From Streptomyces sp. NRRL F-525 (GTDB lineage: Bacteria > Actinomycetota > Actinomycetes > Streptomycetales > Streptomycetaceae), in the NCBI RefSeq assembly GCF_000716605.1, contig NZ_JNXE01000034.1, positions 1 through 64,000 of the forward strand: DNA of 64,000 bases, given 5' to 3'. Of this stretch, positions 53,770-62,559 are shown piece after piece. The stretch's first letter is position 1, and each line of letters begins with the position of its first letter. The notes beneath the pieces are model-generated. The model searched no databases. It was given only the letters and a program-made list of their open reading frames with translations, and was not told the origin of the DNA. The position numbers and the translations under genes were made by a program.

Positions 53770-54043
53770 ACCGGCATCGACGCAGTAACAGTGCCTGAAG
53801 TTCCCTCAGTTCACTCGCGAGGCTGCGCCCATGTACCTGATCACCTGACCGATCGCCGCCTGTTGCATCCATACGCGCCCCTGTGCGCCCCACATGCACC
53901 CTCCAGCTGCCCCGCGCTCCCCTCCTACCGTCATGGAACAGCGAGGGCCGGAAGAGTCTGGCCCCGACGGGGAGCAGGGTGCGGCAGGTGACCGCACCGA
54001 ACTGACGTCGGCCGCATCTGCCCACCTTGGGGATGGGGGCGGT

Positions 54044-57000
54044 ATGGGGTCCCGTCGCAGGATTCATGACAGCTTCGAGCAGGCGGTGCAGGCCGCCGTG
54101 TCCACGTTTGGGGCGGAGGTCACGCCGAAGCTGAGAGGCAGTGGGTGGCAGGAGGACCAGCTGCGGGGACCGATGGAGAACATGATCCGGTCCATATGTC
54201 GTGGGCTGGGTTTGGACGTCACCCTCATCGGCGAAGTCCCGCTCGTCGATATGGGAGCCCGCCCTGACTATGCCGTTGAGGTCGGGGGCGCCCTCGTCGG
54301 TTACATCGAGCTCAAGAAGCCGGGCACTCAGGCCGACCCCTCCGTCTACACGGGCCGCAATGCCGAGCAGTGGGCAAAACTACGGCTGCTGAACAACGTC
54401 CTGCTCTGCGACGGGAACGAGTTCTCCGTCCACCAGGAGGGCCAGCGGGTCGGCGAAGTGGCACACATGAAGGGCTCGGTCCTCACCTCCGGATCCCGGC
54501 TTGCTCCCGCCGACGGGACACTCGCCCGAGTACTGCGCGAATTCCTCGTCTGGGAACCGCAGACACCTCGCACCACGAGTCAGCTCATCCGAGCAGTCGC
54601 CGGGCTCTGTCAGCTTCTGTCGGAAGAGGTCGGAGAGGCGATCGCACAGGAGAAGAGCCGCCGGCGTCCACTGGCATTCACGACACTCGCCAAGGACTGG
54701 CGACACCTGCTGTTCCCGGAAGCGACCGACGCCCAGTTCGTCGAACAATACGGTCAGGCAGTGGTGTTCGCACTGCTGCTCGCCAGGGTGGAGGAGATCG
54801 CTTTCGAAGGCGAGACCGTGCACGAGATCGCCACGAAGCTCGGCAAGAAACACTCGTTGATGGGGCAGGCCCTGGATGTCCTGGCCGGCGACTCTGTTGC
54901 TGGACTGTCCACCACGCTGAACACACTGCTTCGCGTCATCGGCGCCGTCCGATGGGACGTGCTGGACGATGGCACTGGAGACGCCTACTTCCTGCTGTAC
55001 GAACACTTCCTCCAGATCTACGACCCGGATCTGCGGATACGTACAGGCTCGTACTACACGCCGCATGGCGTCGTCTCAGCCATGGCCAGGCTCGTCGAGG
55101 ACGTCCTGAGACGGGAGGGCTTCCGTATTCCGTCCGGCTTCGCCTCTCCCGATGTAGTCCTTGTCGACCCGGCCATGGGCACCGGCACCTTCCTGCTGTC
55201 GGCACTGGAACTCGCTGCAGGGACCATCACCGAGGCGGAGGGGCCAGGCGCGGTGGGCCCGCGTCTGCGAGAAATGGTGGGGCGTCGGCTGGTCGGCTTC
55301 GAGATGCAGGTCGGTCCGTTCGCCGTCGCGGAACTGCGCATGCACGCCATGCTTAAGCAGTACGGGTCCGCGGCCCCCGCCCAGGGCCTCAGACTGCTGG
55401 TGGCCGATGCCCTGGACAGCCCGACAGCCGAGTTCAACTGGATTCCCCATACCTACCGGGCGCTCGCGGAATCCCGTCGACAGGCCAACCAGGTCAAGCG
55501 GGACGAGCGTGTCATGGTCGTCATGGGCAACCCGCCGCACGACGCCGTGAGACGGGGCGCCGGCAAGTGGGTGGAACGCGGCGACCCCGAGGCGGGTATC
55601 CCAGCCCCGCTGGGGGCCTTTCGGCAACCTGGCAACGGCAGGTACGAATCGAAGATCGCCAACCTTTACGTCTACTTCTGGCGTTGGGCCACCTGGAAGG
55701 TCTTTGACGCGCATGATGACGCCCCATTCGGGGTGGTCGCCCTGATCACGCCGAAGGCGTGGCTCAAGGGACGGGCATTCGCCGGTATGCGGCGTTACTT
55801 GCGCAACACAGCCGACGAGGGATGGATCATCGACCTCTCCCCGGAGGGCCACCGCGCGGATGTCGCGACCCGCATTTTCCCTGAGGTCGCTCAGGAATTG
55901 TGCATCGCGATCTTTGTCCGTTGGCGGGACAGCCCCAGGCCACGGACGGACCGGCAGATTGCAAAGGTGAGACATCTCAAGGTCGGCGGGCGTCGCGACG
56001 AGAAGATCGAACGCCTGACGGCTCTCAGGCTCGACGACCCCGAGTGGCGCGACTGCGCTTCAGGCGAGACGGATGCCTTCCTGCCGCCCGGCAGTGACCT
56101 GTGGGAGTCATGCGCGCAGCTGAGAGATCTGATGCCGTGGTCGTCGCGTGGCGTCACGCCCGGACGCATGTGGGTCTACGCACCCGACGAGGAGTCGCTT
56201 CAAAGGCGGTGGCAGCGCTTCGTCGCTGCGGACACCGAGCGGCGCGCCGAGATGGTCGGGGACTCTGGTGAGCGCACGCTCGAAGACAATCCCCCACCCT
56301 TGCCGGGGGTCCAATCTCATGGACGGACAACACTTGCCACTGAGCACAGGGGAAACGCTCAAACGGCGCGCATAGGATTTCGGTCATTCGACCGGCAATA
56401 CGTTCTGCCGGACAGTCGATTGATGGAACGCGGCAGAGCGGACCTCTGGCGAGTCCGCAGCAACCGCCAGATCTACACCATTGAGCAGAACGCCCACCCG
56501 GTGGTCAACGGACCTGCACTGGTCTTCAGCGCCCTCATTCCCGACATGCACTACTTCAACAACCGCAGCGGTTGCGCCCGCCCTCTTTATCGCAACGCCG
56601 CTGGCACGCTACCCAACATCACACCCGGTCTGCTCCCCCTGCTCGCCAGGCAACTCGGCGCGCCGGTCTTCGCCGAAGACCTCTTGGCCTACATCGCCGC
56701 GCTCGCGTCCCATCCGGCGTACACGGCTCGGTTCCAGGAAGACCTCGAAGTCCCGGGCGCGCGGATACCCCTCACGGCTGACCATTCCCTGTGGGAACGG
56801 GCGGTCGTCATCGGTCGGCGAGTCCTGTGGCTGCACACCTACGGCGAGCGGTATGCCGACGAGACGGCTGGGAGGCCATACGGCAGGGTGTTGTTGCCAC
56901 GCGATCGCCCCTGGTGCGTGGAGGAGATCCCGGACGATGTGGAAGCCATGCCGGAGAACCTGACGTACGACTCCGTGACGCAGGATCTGTGGGTCGGCAC

Positions 57001-57364
57001 TGGACGGATCAGTCCGGTGCCTCGCGCGGTCCGAGAGTACGAAGTTTCCGGAATGAACGTTCTCGACAAGTGGTTCGGCTACCGACGGAGGGATCCTGCG
57101 GGTAAGCGACGCCTCGAATTGGACCACGAAGTGGCTACGCGCTGGCTTCCCTCATGGACCACGGAGCTGCTGGAGTTGCTCAACGTCCTCGGCCTGCTCG
57201 TGAGAGAAGAGCCGGCACAGGCCGTCGTCTTCAACGAGGTGTGTGCGGGCCCACTGATCACGGTGACGGACCTGACAACAGCGGGCATCCTTCCTGTGCC
57301 TACAGAGGCAACAAGGGCGCTGAAAGCGACGTCGGATGCAGGCGACGCACTGTTCGACCTGTGA
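54044..57364 (+). CDS. Type ISP-like restriction-modification enzyme (nuclease-methyltransferase)
   Basis: About 1106 residues. The N-terminal PD-(D/E)xK nuclease core reads RPDYAVEVGGALVGYIELKKPG (Asp75, Glu89, Lys91 at about those positions). The central N6-adenine methyltransferase has VLVDPAMGTGTFLLSALE (about 373, SAM-binding) and VVMGNPPH (about 495, the NPPY-type catalytic motif). The rest is a target-recognition and C-terminal domain as in proteins annotated 'type ISP restriction/modification enzyme'. I see no helicase (no Walker A or DEAD box), so it would work more like a type IIG/IIL enzyme. The ATG at 54044 follows GGATGGGGGC; the frame is open upstream to 53894 but not protein-like. 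Confidence 0.85.
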   Translation: MGSRRRIHDSFEQAVQAAVSTFGAEVTPKLRGSGWQEDQLRGPMENMIRSICRGLGLDVTLIGEVPLVDMGARPDYAVEVGGALVGYIELKKPGTQADPSVYTGRNAEQWAKLRLLNNVLLCDGNEFSVHQEGQRVGEVAHMKGSVLTSGSRLAPADGTLARVLREFLVWEPQTPRTTSQLIRAVAGLCQLLSEEVGEAIAQEKSRRRPLAFTTLAKDWRHLLFPEATDAQFVEQYGQAVVFALLLARVEEIAFEGETVHEIATKLGKKHSLMGQALDVLAGDSVAGLSTTLNTLLRVIGAVRWDVLDDGTGDAYFLLYEHFLQIYDPDLRIRTGSYYTPHGVVSAMARLVEDVLRREGFRIPSGFASPDVVLVDPAMGTGTFLLSALELAAGTITEAEGPGAVGPRLREMVGRRLVGFEMQVGPFAVAELRMHAMLKQYGSAAPAQGLRLLVADALDSPTAEFNWIPHTYRALAESRRQANQVKRDERVMVVMGNPPHDAVRRGAGKWVERGDPEAGIPAPLGAFRQPGNGRYESKIANLYVYFWRWATWKVFDAHDDAPFGVVALITPKAWLKGRAFAGMRRYLRNTADEGWIIDLSPEGHRADVATRIFPEVAQELCIAIFVRWRDSPRPRTDRQIAKVRHLKVGGRRDEKIERLTALRLDDPEWRDCASGETDAFLPPGSDLWESCAQLRDLMPWSSRGVTPGRMWVYAPDEESLQRRWQRFVAADTERRAEMVGDSGERTLEDNPPPLPGVQSHGRTTLATEHRGNAQTARIGFRSFDRQYVLPDSRLMERGRADLWRVRSNRQIYTIEQNAHPVVNGPALVFSALIPDMHYFNNRSGCARPLYRNAAGTLPNITPGLLPLLARQLGAPVFAEDLLAYIAALASHPAYTARFQEDLEVPGARIPLTADHSLWERAVVIGRRVLWLHTYGERYADETAGRPYGRVLLPRDRPWCVEEIPDDVEAMPENLTYDSVTQDLWVGTGRISPVPRAVREYEVSGMNVLDKWFGYRRRDPAGKRRLELDHEVATRWLPSWTTELLELLNVLGLLVREEPAQAVVFNEVCAGPLITVTDLTTAGILPVPTEATRALKATSDAGDALFDL

Positions 57365-58015
57365 CCGAAGCGGTGGCCGCTGAACTGTGCGCAGGTGGTC
57401 GAAGTCGTCCCCGAACCGGCGGTTCGGGACGGTCTGATCGGGCGCGAGTTCGCTCCCACCCCGGAGTGCACTCATACCGCGACAGCCAGAAGCAGCAGCG
57501 CACCTACATCGCTGCTGAACGTGCTGTTCACCAGACCTCTTTTGCGTGAGCGATGCGTGAGCGGATGGGTTAACACGAGCTGACACAGGAAGGTTTGGCG
57601 ATCCTTCTGGATGTGTCCTGACCAGGTGGATCCGGACACTGAGTCAGCTTCCGGAACCACCCAGCAAGCTTTGGTCAGGACTTTTAATCCATTGGTTGTG
57701 GGTTCGAGTCCCACAGGGTCTACCGGTGGCAGGCGGGGGTTATGGCCTCTGACCTGCTGTGCAGCGTCTGATTCGACTTCGGTCGGCTCGGGCGCTGCTT
57801 TGTTTTCGGGGGCGAGCAGGTCCAGTACTGCCGGCACGGCGACCGGTACGACGACCGGCGATCTTCCCGCGACCGGAACGCGTATCGCCGACGTATCGAA
57901 AAGCGCATACGCCCCCGCAACAGTCCCCCGCCTTCAGTGGAGGCACGAACCACCGTGCGGCAACGGTCAGTTCGTCCATAGGGAACGGGAACAGGAACGG
58001 GAAAGGACTGTGCGC
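57365..58015. other. Island right end and flanking non-coding region
   Basis: 651 bases without a convincing gene. The right attachment repeat occupies 57678-57812. The left part may be remnant sequence. The last 60 bases are purine-rich (GGGAACGGGAACAGGAACGGGAAAGGA) and contain the ribosome site of the following gene. A minus-strand open frame across the repeat encodes a peptide that is an artefact of the tRNA sequence. Confidence 0.6.
57678..57812 (+). repeat. Right attachment-site repeat (attR-like) with tRNA-Lys 3' half
   Basis: Begins inside the anticodon stem (GGACTTTTAATCC) and includes the T arm and acceptor 3' strand (57678-57722), with one change in the acceptor (AGGGTCT instead of AGGGCCT). 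It then continues 90 bases into the flank. The 5' half of the tRNA is absent, so no functional tRNA is made. Confidence 0.85.
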
Positions 58016-59290
58016 ATGGACTCGGATTCCGTACGCGGTGTCGGTCGGCGGAGGCTGCTCGGGTGGAGCGGGCTGGCGGCCGTCGGCGGGGTGGCAGGGG
58101 CGTCGCTGGTGGGCGCCCAGCCCGGTTACGCCGCCGAGGCCGGTTACGCCGACCAGGGCCGTCACGCCTCGGCTGGCCAGGCCTCGACCGACCCGATTCC
58201 GGCCGACACCCGCCCCGGCGGCGCCTACGACCGATACGTGGCGAAGCTGGCCGCCGAGGGCAGGTTCTCCGGCGTGGTGCTGCTGTCGCACCGGGGCCGG
58301 ACCGTGCTGTCCCGCGGCTACGGCATGGCCGACGAGGAGAAGGGGACCGCCAATCACGAGGGCGTCGCGTTCAGCCTCAGTTCGGCGGGGAAGCCGTTCG
58401 GCACGGTGGCCGTGTTGCAGTTGGCGCAGCAGGGCAAGGTGAGGCTGTCGGACCCGGTGGGAACCCATCTGAAGGGCCTCGCCAAGGAGATCGCCGAGCA
58501 GGTGACCGTCCACCACCTGCTGTCCGGCACCTCCGGGCTGGACGTCGCCGACGACGACGTACGACGGGTCTTCCGGAGCCGGGACGAGGTGCACGCGTAC
58601 TACGAGCGGCGGGCCCGGCAGGCGAGACTTGTGGGCATCCCGGGCGTGCCCGACACCGACCACGAGGAGGCGGAGGTCACCCTCGCCGCGCTGATCGTGG
58701 AGGCCGTGAGCGGTCGGCCGTACTGGGACTACGTGCGGGAGAACGTCTTCGCGCGTTGCGGCATGACCGGCTCCGGGTTCTACACGCGGCCGCAGTGGCT
58801 CACCGACGGGCACATCGCGCACCCGTACATGGAGCTGGCCGACGGCAGTGTGGTGGACGCCGTCCGCAACCTGGACGAGAGCAGCCCGGACCCGAACGTC
58901 CTCGGCAAGAATCCTGGCCGCGCCTTCATCGACGCCCCCGGGGACGGCGGTTTCGCCACCGCGCCGGATCTGGTCCGGTTCGCGCACGCGCTGGGTGACG
59001 GCACGCTGCTGGACCGGCCCTGGGCCGACGTGCTCACCGCCGCCAAGATCCCCCACGGATCGGCGTCGTTCGGGGCGTACGGGATCCCGGTCTCCATCGT
59101 CGGCGGCCAGTGGATGTACCAGCGCGCCGGCGGCAACCCCGGCGTCGGCGCCAACTGGGACATCTACCCGGACACCGGCTGGGTCGGCATCATCCTCAGC
59201 AACCACGACGGCGTGCCGCTCCAGGAGATGATCGGCCAGGAGACGCAGGCCGTCACCGGGGCCCCGGCCGACGGGGGTTCGGGGGGCTGA
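58016..59290 (+). CDS. Secreted beta-lactamase-fold protein with altered active site
   Basis: A 424-residue protein with a Tat-type signal: GRRRLLGWSGLAAVGGVAGASLVGAQPGYAA (about 9-40). SSAGK (about 123) supplies SxxK. The second motif is missing: where relatives have YSN before the conserved LxxxIIEAVSG helix, this one has DTDHEEAEVTLAALIVEAVSG. The HTGGxPG-type third motif reads RAGGNPG. It may bind peptides or esters but is probably not a normal beta-lactamase or DD-peptidase. The ATG at 58016 has AAAGGA nine bases before it; a GTG at 58010 is possible. It is the first gene right of the island. Confidence 0.85.
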   Translation: MDSDSVRGVGRRRLLGWSGLAAVGGVAGASLVGAQPGYAAEAGYADQGRHASAGQASTDPIPADTRPGGAYDRYVAKLAAEGRFSGVVLLSHRGRTVLSRGYGMADEEKGTANHEGVAFSLSSAGKPFGTVAVLQLAQQGKVRLSDPVGTHLKGLAKEIAEQVTVHHLLSGTSGLDVADDDVRRVFRSRDEVHAYYERRARQARLVGIPGVPDTDHEEAEVTLAALIVEAVSGRPYWDYVRENVFARCGMTGSGFYTRPQWLTDGHIAHPYMELADGSVVDAVRNLDESSPDPNVLGKNPGRAFIDAPGDGGFATAPDLVRFAHALGDGTLLDRPWADVLTAAKIPHGSASFGAYGIPVSIVGGQWMYQRAGGNPGVGANWDIYPDTGWVGIILSNHDGVPLQEMIGQETQAVTGAPADGGSGG

Positions 59291-59382
59291 GCCACCGGGG
59301 ACTCTCCGCCGGGCAGGCAATGCCCTCAGCCTCGGCGACCGGCGCCGTCCGCCCGTAGAAGACGAGAAGAGCGGAGCAACCA

Positions 59383-60102
59383 GTGCCCCACGTACTGAAC
59401 TTATGGCGTCAACAGCTCGGAAAAGTACCCGAGTCGGTCTGGCAGCGAACCGAACTCCAGGTCCTGATCCTCGCGGACAACGGGCTCACCGACCTCCCGC
59501 CCGCGATCGGACGCCTGCACGGGCTGACCACCCTGGACCTCGGTCACAACCACCTCACCTCGCTCCCCGACGAACTCGGCGACCTGACCGCCCTCGACGG
59601 CTGCCTCTACCTGCACGACAACGACCTGGCCCAACTCCCGCACACCCTGGGGAACTTGACCCGCCTGCGCTATCTCAACGTCGGCGAGAACACCCTCACC
59701 GCCCTGCCCGAGGTCATCGGCCGCATGGCCGGTCTCATCGAACTCCGCGCCCAGCACAACCGGCTGACCACCCTGCCCGACACCATCGGCGCCCTCGGCA
59801 CCCTGCGCGAACTCTGGCTCCGGGGCAACGAGATCACCCGCCTCCCGCCATCCGTGGCCGACCTCCACGAACTCCGTCACCTGGACCTACGGGAGAACGC
59901 CCTCGCCGAACTCCCGCAGTCACTGGCCGACTTGCCCCTCCTCCGCCAACTCGACCTCCGAAGCAACCGCCTCACCGTGCTGCCGGACTGGGTGTTGGCC
60001 ATGCCGTCGCTGGAGAAGCTGGACCTGCGGTGGAACGACTGTGACCCGCCCGCGGGGCTGCTGACGGAGTTGGAGCGGCGCGGGTGCGTCGTGCTCTCGT
60101 GA
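59383..60102 (+). CDS. Leucine-rich repeat protein with TTA codon
   Basis: A 239-residue soluble protein made of about nine leucine-rich repeats of 23 residues, consensus LxxLPxxIGxLxxLxxLDLxxNxLTxLP (for instance LQVLILADNGLTDLPPAIGRLHGL). It should form a short solenoid for protein binding. It has no signal peptide and no membrane segment. The start is GTG after GGAGCAACCA. Codon 7 is TTA (59401-59403), so expression is expected only when the bldA leucyl-tRNA is present, late in growth. Bacterial proteins of this kind are mostly uncharacterised. Confidence 0.9.
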   Translation: MPHVLNLWRQQLGKVPESVWQRTELQVLILADNGLTDLPPAIGRLHGLTTLDLGHNHLTSLPDELGDLTALDGCLYLHDNDLAQLPHTLGNLTRLRYLNVGENTLTALPEVIGRMAGLIELRAQHNRLTTLPDTIGALGTLRELWLRGNEITRLPPSVADLHELRHLDLRENALAELPQSLADLPLLRQLDLRSNRLTVLPDWVLAMPSLEKLDLRWNDCDPPAGLLTELERRGCVVLS

Positions 60103-60360
60103 GCGCCTTGAGTGCGGCGGGCAGCCGTCCCCTTTGACCCACAGGTGTGAACCAGGCCGCCTCCGGGGTGGCTGAAACGGGTCGTAGGGCCCCATTTGTA
60201 GACGTCGAGCCCGCCGCCCCGATGGGCATCTCATTCACCGAAACCGGGATATCCCACGCCCACTTGGCGGCACTTTTCGGTCACTCGTGGATATTCCCGC
60301 AACATATACAGTTCGACGCCCAGTTGGGGACGAACGCGGAACGAAAACGGGGAGAACCGG

Positions 60361-60825
60361 GTGAAGAAGATCCTGCTGACCACAGGACTCGTCGCGTTGC
60401 TGACGGTGGCGACCGCCGCGCCGACCATGGCCATCTCCGACTCCGGATCGACGCCCTTGCCCGGCACGGGTGCGAAGGTCGAGGTCACCGCCTGGCAGTG
60501 CAACGCCTACGCCGACAAGTGCTCCTTCAAGACGTCCACGAAGACGAAGAAGGGCAACGCGAAGTACAAGGTCAGCAAGATCAGCAACACGGCGACCGTG
60601 AAGGCCAACGGGTGGCAGGCCACGCTCGCGTTGAGTCCCAGCGGTACGCAGGTGAGTGAGAGCACCCGGCAGGTCAGCTGGACCAACCAGAACACCTGGA
60701 TCGCCGACGTCAGCGGCATCGCCGACCCCGGGGGTTCGCTCAACACGAGCATCACCACCTGCTCCGACGGCGGCGCCTTCAAGTCCGGCGTCAAGGCGTT
60801 CGCCTCGGCCTGCGCGAACGACTGA
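60361..60825 (+). CDS. Small secreted protein
   Basis: A 154-residue protein. MKKILLTTGLVALLTVATAAPTMA is a Sec signal peptide with AxA cleavage near residue 24. The mature part is beta-rich, basic and Thr/Ser-rich (KTKKGNAKYKVSKISNTATVK) with cysteines in WQCNAYADKCSF and TTCSDGG plus one near the end, giving two likely disulfides. The GTG at 60361 is preceded by GGGGAGAACCG. No family recognised. It ends a few bases before the next gene, so the two may share a message. Confidence 0.75.
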   Translation: MKKILLTTGLVALLTVATAAPTMAISDSGSTPLPGTGAKVEVTAWQCNAYADKCSFKTSTKTKKGNAKYKVSKISNTATVKANGWQATLALSPSGTQVSESTRQVSWTNQNTWIADVSGIADPGGSLNTSITTCSDGGAFKSGVKAFASACAND

Positions 60826-60830
60826 GCGCC

Positions 60831-62507
60831 GTGCAGCGCGACCTCCTGCCAGGGCGTACCGGCCGCCGTAGCCGTGTCGTGGTCGCCGCGGCCGCGACGA
60901 TCGCCGGGGTGGCCGCCCTCGGCGTCTCGAAGTTCGGCGGCGGGCCGGTGGAGCGGCCCGACCGGCCCGGCAGTCAACTGGCCGCGCAACTCGGCGCTCT
61001 GCGCGGAGCGAACGATCTCGTACGAGCCACCCGTGCCGAGGTCGGACGTGATCCCGCGCTGTACCCGACCGCGTACGGGCGCCTGGAGGCCGCGCTCCCC
61101 GCCGGGCACCGGACCGGCGCCGAGCCGCCCGTCCCCGGGATCCGCCCGGCCGCCCTGGCCCGGCTCGCCCGCACCGACATGCTCGACACCCCCGCCTGGC
61201 GGGCGCAGTACGTGTGCCTGTCGCTGTCGGCCGCCGGAACCTCCCCGGCCTCTGAAGCCTCACGGGTTCCCCAAGGTTCCGGCGCCCCCGGAGCCACCAG
61301 CGCGGCCGCTGTCCTGGAACGGGCGGGGCTTCTCGCGCAGGCCGAGGCCGAGGCGCTCGGTTATCTCCGGGCGCCGGACCCCGAGGACGACGCCACGACC
61401 TCGCTCGCCACCCGCGCCGCCTTCCTGCAGACCCTGGCCTGCCTCGGCCGCGACGACCAGGTGGCCCCCGCCGCGCTGACCCGCCTCGCCGCCGACACCG
61501 CTCAAGTCGACCAGCCCGTACCGGCGTTGTACGCGGTCGAGGCGCTCCGGGCCGTCGGGGTGCGGGCCCGTGCCACACGCGTTCTCCGCCACGCCGACGC
61601 TGATCTCCGGCGGGCCGACTGCGCCGGGTCCGAATCCATCCAGCGGGCCGCATCAGCCCTGCTGCGGCGGGAGTTGACGCCCCAGACGCGTGCTTGTCTG
61701 CTGCCCGCGCTGCACGATCCCGACACGCAGACCCGGTGGCTGGTCCGGCGGGCGCTCGCCCTCGGCGCGTCTGACCCGCCAATTCCCGCGCCTACGGCGG
61801 CCGTTCGGTCCGACGGTCTCGTGGCCAAGTCCCCGACCCAACTCGGCACGCTGACCGCCACGTACAACGCCGCGCGGGCCCTGACCGCCAGCGGCGGGCG
61901 GGAGCGAGCACCGGACTGGCTGGAGAAGGGGCTGAAGCGGCTGGGCTCGGACCCCGGGCTCGACCCGTCCGACCGGCTGCTGCTCGCCATGACCTGCCAC
62001 CGGTTGTCCTTGGGCTGCGGACCGCGGGCCGCCGAGGGGGCCAGGGCCGCGGCGGCCGAACGCGCGGTACCGGCGCGCTTGACCACGGCGAACCAGCACA
62101 GTTGGTACGGCGCCACGGCCGCTCGTGCCGAGTTCGGACTGGGGTGTCCGCGCACCTCCGTCGAGTCGCTCGCGCACGGGGGCGGCGCTCTTCCCGCCCC
62201 TTCCCTGCGCGTCGTGGTGGTGCTCGCCGACGCGGGGTGCGCGGCCCAGGCGCGACGGCTCACGGCGGGGACCGACCTCGTCGCGCAAGCCCAAAAGGCC
62301 CTGCGCGACGGGGAGTTGGTGACTGCCTCCGACGCGATCCAGGCGGCCCTGGCCGCCGACCAGAACGTCACGCAGACCTTCTGGAACGACCTTCCGGCAC
62401 TGCTGAAGCCCTACCGCGACGCCGAGTTCCCCGACCTCTACGCCGACTCACCGGGCGGTGCCGCTTCGGCCGACGCCACGAGAGCCGCGTACTACCTCCT
62501 CGCCTGA
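60831..62507 (+). CDS. Exported helical-repeat protein of unknown function
   Basis: A 558-residue protein with a twin-Arg-like basic start and one hydrophobic segment (RRSRVVVAAAATIAGVAALGVSKF, about 12-35) acting as signal or anchor. The rest is Ala/Leu/Arg-rich helices (LVRATRAEVGRDPALYPTAYGRLEAAL; DAIQAALAADQNVTQTFWNDLPALLKPYRDAEF) suggesting an alpha solenoid. It starts at GTG five bases after the preceding stop, with no strong ribosome site, so coupling is likely. It is followed by an ABC ATPase and permease, so it may be part of a transport or envelope system. Confidence 0.7.
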   Translation: MQRDLLPGRTGRRSRVVVAAAATIAGVAALGVSKFGGGPVERPDRPGSQLAAQLGALRGANDLVRATRAEVGRDPALYPTAYGRLEAALPAGHRTGAEPPVPGIRPAALARLARTDMLDTPAWRAQYVCLSLSAAGTSPASEASRVPQGSGAPGATSAAAVLERAGLLAQAEAEALGYLRAPDPEDDATTSLATRAAFLQTLACLGRDDQVAPAALTRLAADTAQVDQPVPALYAVEALRAVGVRARATRVLRHADADLRRADCAGSESIQRAASALLRRELTPQTRACLLPALHDPDTQTRWLVRRALALGASDPPIPAPTAAVRSDGLVAKSPTQLGTLTATYNAARALTASGGRERAPDWLEKGLKRLGSDPGLDPSDRLLLAMTCHRLSLGCGPRAAEGARAAAAERAVPARLTTANQHSWYGATAARAEFGLGCPRTSVESLAHGGGALPAPSLRVVVVLADAGCAAQARRLTAGTDLVAQAQKALRDGELVTASDAIQAALAADQNVTQTFWNDLPALLKPYRDAEFPDLYADSPGGAASADATRAAYYLLA

Positions 62508-62559
62508 GCCCTCCCTCGTACCCGCCCCGCCTTCCTCACCCCAGAAGGGCACCCGCCGT

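Larger units (their letters stand above)
41309..57812. mobile_element. Genomic island at tRNA-Lys, about 16.4 kb
   Basis: The region between the two 135-bp repeats carries only accessory genes: a metabolic operon, a serine hydrolase, unknown proteins, an AT-richer pentapeptide-repeat gene and a restriction-modification gene. No integrase, excisionase, replication or transfer gene is recognisable, so the island is either defective, mobilised in trans, or was assembled by recombination between tRNA-Lys fragments. Confidence 0.75.

Noticed and set aside
54044..57364. PglX of a BREX or DISARM system
   Set aside because: No other BREX or DISARM genes (pglZ, brxC, drm) are in the window, and the protein carries its own nuclease core, which PglX lacks.
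41354..57677. Integrative conjugative or AICE-type element
   Set aside because: No integrase, excisionase, replication initiator, FtsK-like transfer protein or kor-type gene could be found, so the region is described only as an island.
57472..57837. Minus-strand frame with the peptide GLEPTTNGLK
   Set aside because: This peptide is the familiar mistranslation of a tRNA-Lys gene read backwards; the frame only crosses the tRNA duplicate.
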